Of a stretch of DNA of 19,217 nt, positions 8,223 to 13,250 are shown one piece after another (position 1 is the first letter of the stretch; each line of letters starts with the position of its first letter). A model generated the notes under the pieces. It saw only the letters and a program-made list of their open reading frames with translations. It was not told where the DNA came from and searched no databases. The stretch is taken from assembly GCA_964640965.1 (NCBI GenBank), contig CAZXJB010000041.1, positions 1-19,217 of the forward strand, in the 5' to 3' direction. Source of the DNA: HRBIN12 sp964640965. Its GTDB lineage: Bacteria; Actinomycetota; UBA4738; HRBIN12. A program made the translations under genes and the position numbers.

Positions 8223-9602
8223 TCAGGAGGCCCTCGCGCGCTCGCGGATGGACCGGGAGAGCTCCTGGACGTGTCGGTAGACCGGCTCACGGTCGCGCAT
8301 GTTCTTCGCGATCTTCGTGACGCCGTGGAGGACGGTCGTATGGTCCCGACCCCCGAAGAGCTCACCGATCCGTACGTAGGACATCGCCGTGCACTCCCGG
8401 AGCAGATACATCGCGACGTGCCGAGCGGTCGTGAGCGGTCGCGAGCGGCTGGGGGAGACGAGATCATCCACGGACAGGCCGAAGTACCGGGCCGTCTCCT
8501 CGAGCACCAGCGAGGCGGGGATCTCGGTGTCGGTCTGCGGGAGCAGATCCTCCAGGGCGTGCTCGGCGAGCTCCGGGGTGATGGGCTGGCCCGTGAGGTC
8601 GCTCCAGGCGACGACCCGCACGAGGGCCCCCTCGAGCTCGCGGATGTTCTGGTCGAACCGCGAGGCGATGAACTCGATCACGTCGTCGGGGACGTGCACC
8701 GCATCGCGCTGGGCCTTGAGCTGCAGGATCGCGATGCGCGTCTCGAGGTCGGGGGGCTGGATGTCGACGCAGAGCCCGAGTCGGAAGCGGCTCTGGAGGC
8801 GGTCCTCCATGCCGAGCTCCTGGGGCGGGCGGTCCGAGGCGATCGCGATCTGCCGCTCCTTCTCGTGGAGGGCGTTGAAGGTGTGGAAGAACTCGGTCTG
8901 TGTCTCCTCGCGCTTGGCCAGGAACTGGATGTCGTCGACCAGGAGCACGTCGACGTCCCGGTACCGGGCCGCGAACTGGTACCCCTGGCGCTCACGCACG
9001 GCCTTGATGAACTCCGCCATGAAGTGCTCGCTGGTGACGTACTTCACGCGCAGATCGGGGGCGAGGCGGGCCATGTGATGCCCGATCGCGACGAGGAGGT
9101 GGGTCTTGCCGAGGCCGACGCCGCCGTAGATGAACAGCGGGTTGTAGGCCTTCGAGGGCGGGGCCTCGGCGACCGCCATGGCAGCGGCGTGGGCGAACCG
9201 GTTCGAGGGTCCCGGCACGAAGGTCTCGAACGTGTAGTTCGGGAACGGGAGGCCCGGCGCACCCATCTGCGGTGGCCGGACCACGCCGGGAGCGGCCGGG
9301 AGCGGCGGTCCGTCCGAGGAGGCGGGGGGCCTCGGCGCCTCCGAGGCAAGCAGGCGCAGGTGGATCGGTGCTCCGGCCGCCTCCGACGCGGCCCGCTCGA
9401 TCAGGGGCGCGTACTGCTTGGCCAGGCGGTCCCGGACGTAGGCCGAGGGGGCGACGAGCTCCAGGACGCCGTCCCGGAGCGCCGTCGCGCGGACCCCCGT
9501 GAACCACATCGAGAACGAGACCTCGGGGATCTCGCGGTGGGCGCGCTCGAGCACACGGGACCAGGTGCGCTCGGCCGCCTCGTCAGAGGATGCGACGGCC
9601 AT
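8223..9602 (-). CDS. dnaA: Chromosomal replication initiator DnaA
   Basis: DnaA binds DnaA boxes and opens the origin. The 459-residue protein has the helicase-contacting N-terminal domain I (about 1-85) and a short proline-rich linker (about 88-118). The AAA+ domain III carries Walker A GGVGLGKTH (160-168), Walker B LLVDDIQF (220-227) and SRFRLGL (271-277) with its arginine finger. The DNA-binding domain IV carries the signature GGRDHTTVLHG (417-427). The linker is much shorter than in Streptomyces DnaA. The ATG is chosen because the protein then begins like other DnaA proteins; the frame stays open 27 codons further upstream, but those codons are DnaA boxes and leader. A GTG two codons upstream is an alternative start. 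The upstream boxes suggest autoregulation. Confidence 0.97.
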   Translation of the reverse strand: MAVASSDEAAERTWSRVLERAHREIPEVSFSMWFTGVRATALRDGVLELVAPSAYVRDRLAKQYAPLIERAASEAAGAPIHLRLLASEAPRPPASSDGPPLPAAPGVVRPPQMGAPGLPFPNYTFETFVPGPSNRFAHAAAMAVAEAPPSKAYNPLFIYGGVGLGKTHLLVAIGHHMARLAPDLRVKYVTSEHFMAEFIKAVRERQGYQFAARYRDVDVLLVDDIQFLAKREETQTEFFHTFNALHEKERQIAIASDRPPQELGMEDRLQSRFRLGLCVDIQPPDLETRIAILQLKAQRDAVHVPDDVIEFIASRFDQNIRELEGALVRVVAWSDLTGQPITPELAEHALEDLLPQTDTEIPASLVLEETARYFGLSVDDLVSPSRSRPLTTARHVAMYLLRECTAMSYVRIGELFGGRDHTTVLHGVTKIAKNMRDREPVYRHVQELSRSIRERARAS

Positions 9603-9633
9603 ATCCACAGTGCCTTTCCACAGGTGTGGAAAC
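9601..9633. promoter_or_regulatory. Cluster of three DnaA boxes on the dnaA start
   Basis: Three box-like sequences are packed into 33 bases: ATATCCACA (9601-9609, 8 of 9 to TTATCCACA), CTTTCCACA (9614-9622), and an opposed GTTTCCACA on the minus strand (9625-9633). The last two form the perfect palindrome TTTCCACAGGTGTGGAAA at 9615-9632. The cluster covers the dnaA start codon and its GGAAAGG ribosome-binding site, so DnaA binding or an RNA hairpin could both affect dnaA expression. Confidence 0.65.
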
Positions 9634-9700
9634 CCTTCGGGGAAGCTGCGGCGAGCGTCCGGTGGGGAACGCGGCGCCCGCACGTGGGGAAGCGCGCCGC

Positions 9701-9706
9701 ACTATA
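9701..9706 (-). promoter_or_regulatory. dnaA: Candidate dnaA -10 element
   Basis: The minus strand reads TATAGT, close to the TATAAT consensus, and would start transcription about 90 bases before the dnaA ATG. No good -35 hexamer is found at the right distance. A DnaA box (9716-9724) lies immediately upstream of the -10, where bound DnaA would compete with RNA polymerase. Confidence 0.35.
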
Positions 9707-9715
9707 GCACCCGCC

Positions 9716-9724
9716 TTTTCCACA
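9716..9724 (+). promoter_or_regulatory. DnaA box TTTTCCACA
   Basis: This matches the TTATCCACA consensus at 8 of 9 positions. It lies between the dnaA-proximal box cluster and rpmH, upstream of the dnaA -10 candidate. Confidence 0.5.
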
Positions 9725-9843
9725 GGCGCCGCGGAGGGCAGGGTCTTGGCGCTCTTTTCGATCTTGGGCAGGCGGCTCGGTCCACACGTGCGAGCGCGCC
9801 GACGCCGTGGTCACCTGCCCGGGCACGCGGGGCGTTCGCGGCC

Positions 9844-9872
9844 TGGGCGGCGCGCACCGCCTTCCGTATACT
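9844..9872 (+). promoter_or_regulatory. Candidate rpmH operon promoter
   Basis: A strong -10 TATACT lies at 9867-9872, 36 bases before the rpmH ATG. At 17 bases upstream the sequence is TGGGCG (9844-9849), a poor -35, so the match rests mainly on the -10. It would drive rpmH, rnpA, yidD, yidC and jag. Confidence 0.45.
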
Positions 9873-9908
9873 CTGCGGGTCGCAGCTCGCCCGATCACGA
9901 GGTCGTCC

Positions 9909-10046
9909 ATGTCCAAGCGCACCTTCCAGCCGAACAACCGCCGCCGCAAGAAGACCCACGGCTTCCGGATCCGCATGCGCACGCGTGCGGGGAGAGCCAT
10001 CCTCGCGCGCCGTCGCGCCAAGGGGCGCTCGCGCCTGTCCGCCTGA
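9909..10046 (+). CDS. rpmH: 50S ribosomal protein L34
   Basis: The 45-residue, strongly basic protein begins MSKRTFQPNNRRRKKTHGF and continues with RIRMRTRAGRAILARRRAKGR, the standard L34 sequence. It binds 23S rRNA in the large subunit. A GAGGT ribosome-binding site lies five bases before the ATG; the longer open frame upstream is not conserved. It is the first gene of the rightward arm, and its TGA stop touches the likely start of rnpA. Confidence 0.97.
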   Translation: MSKRTFQPNNRRRKKTHGFRIRMRTRAGRAILARRRAKGRSRLSA

Positions 10047-10351
10047 TCGCCACGGACGTTCGCGAGGTCCTGGTCCGCGCGGAGCCGGTGCACGGGGGCC
10101 GGATGGTAGCCTTTGTGGCGCCCGGGCGCGGCGAGGTCGCCTTCGTGGCCGGGCGCAAGGTCGGCGGGGCGGTCCTCCGGAACCGGGCGCGGCGGATCAT
10201 GCGGGCCGCCTGGCGCGCGGTCGCGCCGAGGGTCCGGGGTGGGTACGACGTGGTGTGGGTCGCGCGCGCGAGCATCCGAGGAGCGAGGACGCAGGAACTG
10301 GTGCCCGAGATGGAGGGCCTCCTTCGGCGCGCCCGGGTGATGGACCCGTGA
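10043..10351 (+). CDS. rnpA: Ribonuclease P protein component (start uncertain)
   Basis: RnpA is the protein cofactor of RNase P, which trims tRNA 5' ends. The conserved centre is clear: EVAFVAGRKVGGAVLRNRARR with the RNR motif, then YDVVWVAR and a helical C-terminus. Homology appears to begin at RLIATDVREVL, but no ATG, GTG or TTG lies upstream of it until far before rpmH. The given start is a CTG whose bases overlap the rpmH stop (CTGA), giving 102 residues. Ordinary alternatives are GTG at 10088 and ATG at 10103, which would cut off about 15-20 conserved residues. No good ribosome-binding site precedes the CTG. The frame is open through all of rpmH. The gene ends in a GTGA overlap with yidD. 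Confidence 0.85.
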   Translation: MIATDVREVLVRAEPVHGGRMVAFVAPGRGEVAFVAGRKVGGAVLRNRARRIMRAAWRAVAPRVRGGYDVVWVARASIRGARTQELVPEMEGLLRRARVMDP

Positions 10352-10656
10352 GCGGCGCGCGTCGCGTGCTCTGGGCGCTCGGCGCCCCCGCCCGGCTCAT
10401 CCTCCTCGGGCTGATCGGTGCGTATCGGCTGCTGCTCTCGGGCTGGCTCGGCGGTCAGTGCCGGTTCCACCCCACCTGCTCGCGGTACGCGGAGGAGGCG
10501 ATCCGGGTCCACGGAGCGCTGCGGGGCAGCGCCCTCGCGGCCTGGCGCCTCGCGCGGTGCGGGCCGTTCACGGCCGGCGGCGTGGACCACGTGCCGCCGC
10601 GCCGGGGGCGTGCGATCGGGCACAGGCGCGAGGTGGTGGGGGAGGCAACCCGGTGA
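10348..10656 (+). CDS. yidD: Membrane protein insertion efficiency factor YidD
   Basis: The 102-residue protein has an N-terminal hydrophobic/amphipathic helix (about residues 8-33). The YidD core follows: CRFHPTCSRYAEEAIRVHG, then WRLARCGPF and a GGVDHVPP variant of the usual G-x-DPVP motif. The conserved cysteines are present. It is thought to sit on the inner face of the membrane and assist YidC in inserting proteins. The GTG start overlaps the rnpA stop (GTGA) and its TGA overlaps the yidC GTG in the same way, so the three genes are probably translated in a chain. The basic tail after residue about 82 is typical of actinobacterial members. Confidence 0.93.
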   Translation: MSGARRVLWALGAPARLILLGLIGAYRLLLSGWLGGQCRFHPTCSRYAEEAIRVHGALRGSALAAWRLARCGPFTAGGVDHVPPRRGRAIGHRREVVGEATR

Positions 10657-11771
10657 TCGCCGTGGGCGCGTGGCAGGCGCTCCTGGACGGGCTCGGGTGG
10701 GTCCTGGCGAGGATCTACGACGTCGTCCCGAACTACGGTGTAACTATCGTGATTCTTACGGTAGTTATCCGGCTCGTCCTCCTGCCGCTCGGGATCAAGC
10801 AGATCCGTTCGATGCAGCACATGCAGCTCATCCAGCCGAAGGTGAAGCAGATCCAGCAGAAGTACCGGCAGGACAAGGCCCGCCAGCAGGAAGAGATCAT
10901 GAAGCTCTACAAGGAGTACGGGGTCAATCCCTTCTCGGGGTGCTGGCCGGTGCTCCTGCAGTTCCCCATCCTCATCGCGATGTACTCGGTCGTGCGGCAC
11001 CCCCAGCACCCGATCCACATCCCCGAGGGCACCCGGCTGTACCAGGCCATCCAGCGGCAGATCCCGCAGCCGATCACCTCGCTCGACCAGGTCCCGAAGG
11101 AGCCGGGGCCGCCGGGGGGCACCTCCTTCCTGGGGATGAACCTGTTGTGCTCGGCCACGCAGGCGGGGAACCCCCGCGCGCAGCTGGGCGATAGCACCAC
11201 GGTCGAGAGCAAGAAGGTCCTGTACCCGGTGAACTGCGGAGACAGCCCCGTCGACCGGGTCCCCTACTACGCGTTCGCGGCGCTCATGTTCGCGACGACG
11301 TACTACCAGCAGCGGCAGATGCAGAAGGCGAGTCCGCCGGGCGCCGCGAGCCAGCAGCAGCAGGCCCTGCTGAAGGTGATGCCGCTCATGTTCGGCGTGT
11401 TCGGCGTGTTCTTCCCCGCGGGTCTCGTGCTGTACTGGACGACCTCGAACGTGTGGCAGATCGGCCAGCAGTACTTCATGCTCCGCAGCCGGCCGACGGC
11501 CGAGCAGCTCGCCGAGCGCGCCGCGCGAGGGTCCGCGAAGAAGGGCCTGTTCGCCCAGATGGCCGAGCGGGCCGAGGAGGAGCGCAGGCGTCGGGGGCAG
11601 GCGGGCGGTGCCGCGCGTCAGGCGCGTCCGGCAGGCGGCGCGAAGCCCTCCCGCCCGCCCGCGAAGGGCAAGGGTCGAGGCCGGTCTCCGGGCCAGGGGA
11701 AGCCGGGGAAGGGCAAGCCGCGGACGGAGGGTTCGGGTGGAGGAGATCCGGGCGAGCGCCCCGACCGTTGA
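10653..11771 (+). CDS. yidC: Membrane protein insertase YidC
   Basis: YidC inserts and folds membrane proteins, alone or with SecYEG. The 372 residues follow the short Gram-positive layout. TM1 is at about 28-48, with the groove arginine R40 (VIRLVLLPLG). A charged cytoplasmic hairpin runs about 50-93. TM2 is at about 97-115 (NPFSGCWPVLLQFPI). The external loop is enlarged (about 116-203) and holds two cysteines, C166 and C195. TM3 lies near 204-218 and TM4/TM5 at about 240-275 (FFPAGLVLYWTTSNVWQIGQQ). A basic Arg/Gly/Lys/Pro-rich tail extends from about 285 and could touch the ribosome. No lipoprotein signal is visible. The GTG start has GGAGG seven bases upstream and overlaps yidD; the 3' end overlaps jag by 35 bases. 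Confidence 0.97.
   Translation: MIAVGAWQALLDGLGWVLARIYDVVPNYGVTIVILTVVIRLVLLPLGIKQIRSMQHMQLIQPKVKQIQQKYRQDKARQQEEIMKLYKEYGVNPFSGCWPVLLQFPILIAMYSVVRHPQHPIHIPEGTRLYQAIQRQIPQPITSLDQVPKEPGPPGGTSFLGMNLLCSATQAGNPRAQLGDSTTVESKKVLYPVNCGDSPVDRVPYYAFAALMFATTYYQQRQMQKASPPGAASQQQQALLKVMPLMFGVFGVFFPAGLVLYWTTSNVWQIGQQYFMLRSRPTAEQLAERAARGSAKKGLFAQMAERAEEERRRRGQAGGAARQARPAGGAKPSRPPAKGKGRGRSPGQGKPGKGKPRTEGSGGGDPGERPDR
10741..10767 (+). repeat. AT-rich RNA hairpin inside yidC TM1 codons
   Basis: Arms TAACTA (10741-10746) and TAGTTA (10762-10767) are perfectly complementary. Pairing continues inward to give about 12 base pairs, including two G-U pairs, around a three-base loop (10753-10755). Eighteen of 27 bases are A or T, in a gene that is otherwise very GC-rich with G/C-ending codons. 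Because of the G-U pairs the structure is better in RNA than in DNA. Confidence 0.6.
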
Positions 11772-12399
11772 GGAAGCGCTCGAGGTCGCGCTCGCGCGCC
11801 TCGGCGCGACCGAGCAGGAGGTGGAGGTCGAGGTCCTCCAGGAGCCGCGCTCGGGCTTCCTCGGCCTCGGAGGACAGGACGCGATCGTGCGTGTACGGCG
11901 CCGGCGCGGCGCGGATCGGCCAACCGAGGAGGAGCTGGACGAGCAGGCCGACGTCGCGGCGGAGTTCGTGGAGGAGCTGCTGTCTCGGATGGGGATCGAT
12001 GCGAGCGTCGAGCCGAACCTGGAGGACGGCACGATGTACGTGGACGTCCTCGCGGCGGGCGCCGGCGACGACGACATGGCGCTCCTCATCGGTCGGCACG
12101 GGCAGACGCTCGAGGCCCTGCAGGAGCTCACCCGGCACATCGTGATGCGGCGGACCGGGATGCGATGCCGGGTGATCGTCGACGTGGAGGACTACCGGAA
12201 GCGTCAGCGGGACAGGCTCGCGGCTCGGGCGCGGGAGGTGGCCAAGCGCGTCGCGCGAACGGGGCGGGAGGAGGAGCTGGAGCCGATGAACCCGTACGAG
12301 CGGAAGATCGTGCACGACGCGGTGGCGGCGGTGCCCGGTGTCGAGAGCTCCAGCAGGGGTGAGGAGCCCGAGCGTCGGGTCGTGATCCGCCGCCGGTGA
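11737..12399 (+). CDS. jag: RNA-binding protein Jag/KhpB
   Basis: The 220-residue protein has the three Jag parts in order. A Jag-N domain (about 1-55) ends in EVLQEPRSGFLGLGGQDAIV. A KH domain (about 75-150) has the GxxG loop IGRHGQTL (118-125). An R3H domain (about 155-215) has MNPYERKIVHDAV (184-196) with the R-x3-H pattern. Jag/KhpB binds RNA, often with KhpA, and influences cell elongation and division in Firmicutes; its exact role in actinobacteria is less clear. The GTG start is chosen for its GGAGG site seven bases upstream and because Jag-N starts there. It overlaps the yidC tail by 35 bases in another frame. Confidence 0.95.
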   Translation: MEEIRASAPTVEEALEVALARLGATEQEVEVEVLQEPRSGFLGLGGQDAIVRVRRRRGADRPTEEELDEQADVAAEFVEELLSRMGIDASVEPNLEDGTMYVDVLAAGAGDDDMALLIGRHGQTLEALQELTRHIVMRRTGMRCRVIVDVEDYRKRQRDRLAARAREVAKRVARTGREEELEPMNPYERKIVHDAVAAVPGVESSSRGEEPERRVVIRRR

Positions 12400-12490
12400 G
12401 GTCGTCCGCGCCACCATCCTCGACCCGTCGTCCCGCTCGAGGGCCGGCACACGACGCCAGCCGCGGACGGGCTCGCGACCGACCCTGAAG

Positions 12491-13138
12491 GTGCTGTTTC
12501 ACGTGAAACGCGACGCCGACGCCCCGACCGAGGTGAACCGGATCCGGACCCAGGCGAGAGCTCTCGGGGTGGAGCTCGCTGAGGACGCGGCGAGGAACCT
12601 CCTGCATCTGGAGTCGCTCCTGCGCGAGCGTGCCGTCCCCGCCGGGATGATCGCGGCGGGAGACGTGGAGCGCCTCCGGGAGCGGCACATCCTGGACTGC
12701 CTCCGAGCGGTGGCCGTCGTGGAGAGCGACGACGTCAAGGCGGTTGACCTGGGCTCCGGCGCCGGGCTGCCGGGCCTCGTGGTCGCGATCGCGGTGCCGC
12801 GGCTCGCCGTCACGCTCATCGAGCGGCGCCCGAGGCGGGCGGGCTTCTGCGAGCTCGTGGCCGAGCGCCTGGGCCTTGCGAACGTCCGGGTGGTCGCGGC
12901 CAGGATCGAGGACGTGGAGGTGGAGGGAGCCGACGTCGGTTTCGCGCGGGCGCTCGCACCCCTCGCGGAAGCCTGGCGTCTGGCCGAGCGCCTGCTCCGT
13001 AAGGGTGGGCGGCTCGTCTTCTTCGCGGGCCGGCGGACCCGAGGGCCGTTCACGGCACCCGGCGCACGGTGTCTGAGCACGGTCGATACCCCGGTGCTTG
13101 AAGGCTGCGGCCCGCTCGTTATCATGGGCCGGCAGTGA
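12491..13138 (+). CDS. rsmG: 16S rRNA (guanine(527)-N7)-methyltransferase RsmG
   Basis: RsmG (GidB) methylates N7 of a guanine in the 530 loop of 16S rRNA; loss gives low-level streptomycin resistance. The 215 residues contain ERHILDCL (64-71), the SAM motif VDLGSGAGLPGL (85-96), and ERRPRRAGF and FARALAPLAE (151-160), all typical. The N-terminal codons MLFHVKR are the parS palindrome read in frame, as seen in RsmG of several other bacteria. The start may be GTG at 12491 or the in-frame GTG at 12503 inside parS; neither has an ideal ribosome-binding site, though GAAGG ends 12 bases before the second. It follows jag by about 90 bases and precedes parA. Confidence 0.95.
   Translation: MLFHVKRDADAPTEVNRIRTQARALGVELAEDAARNLLHLESLLRERAVPAGMIAAGDVERLRERHILDCLRAVAVVESDDVKAVDLGSGAGLPGLVVAIAVPRLAVTLIERRPRRAGFCELVAERLGLANVRVVAARIEDVEVEGADVGFARALAPLAEAWRLAERLLRKGGRLVFFAGRRTRGPFTAPGARCLSTVDTPVLEGCGPLVIMGRQ
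12495..12510. promoter_or_regulatory. parS: parS centromere site
   Basis: TGTTTCACGTGAAACG matches the near-universal chromosomal parS sequence at 15 of 16 positions. The 14-base core GTTTCACGTGAAAC is a perfect palindrome, identical to the actinobacterial consensus. ParB would load here and spread as a CTP-dependent clamp. It lies on the first codons of rsmG, 0.7 kb before parA and about 2.9 kb from the dnaA-rpmH switch. I see no second copy in the window. Confidence 0.93.
13098..13125 (+). promoter_or_regulatory. Candidate parAB promoter
   Basis: TTGAAG (13098-13103) and TATCAT (13120-13125) lie 16 bases apart, inside the last codons of rsmG. Transcription would start near 13132, about 120 bases before the chosen parA start. 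The -10 matches consensus at 5 of 6 positions and the -35 at 4 of 6. Confidence 0.4.
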
Positions 13139-13250
13139 CCAGGCGTAGCGCCGTCCTCGCGCATCCTCTCCCTCCGAGCGCGTGGCTACCGTGGGCGCCG
13201 GGGGCGCCTCGCACCCGTTGTCCTGCCTGCGCGCCGGCGGTGGTACGGCC

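Larger units (their letters stand above)
9603..9908. other. dnaA-rpmH divergent spacer, probable origin or control region
   Basis: This 306-base stretch separates the leftward and rightward gene arms and contains no convincing gene. It holds the three-box cluster next to dnaA, a further box TTTTCCACA at 9716-9724 (8 of 9), and CGGTCCACA at 9778-9786 (weaker). It also holds a dnaA -10 candidate at 9701-9706 and an rpmH -10 at 9867-9872. Position 9603 is where the direction of transcription switches, as expected at a replication origin. Whether this is oriC itself or only a DnaA-controlled promoter region cannot be decided from sequence alone. Confidence 0.5.

Noticed and set aside
9603..9683. 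DnaA start 27 codons further upstream
   Set aside because: The added residues do not resemble DnaA and consist of DnaA boxes and the leader; the ATG at 9602 gives a normal N-terminus.
12400..12490. Possible terminator between jag and rsmG
   Set aside because: Only scattered short GTCCGCG/CGCGGAC arms about 50 bases apart; no compact hairpin or T-run.
13182..13250. Upstream GTG start for parA adding 23 residues
   Set aside because: No ribosome-binding site, and the residues do not look like a ParA N-terminus; it cannot be fully excluded.
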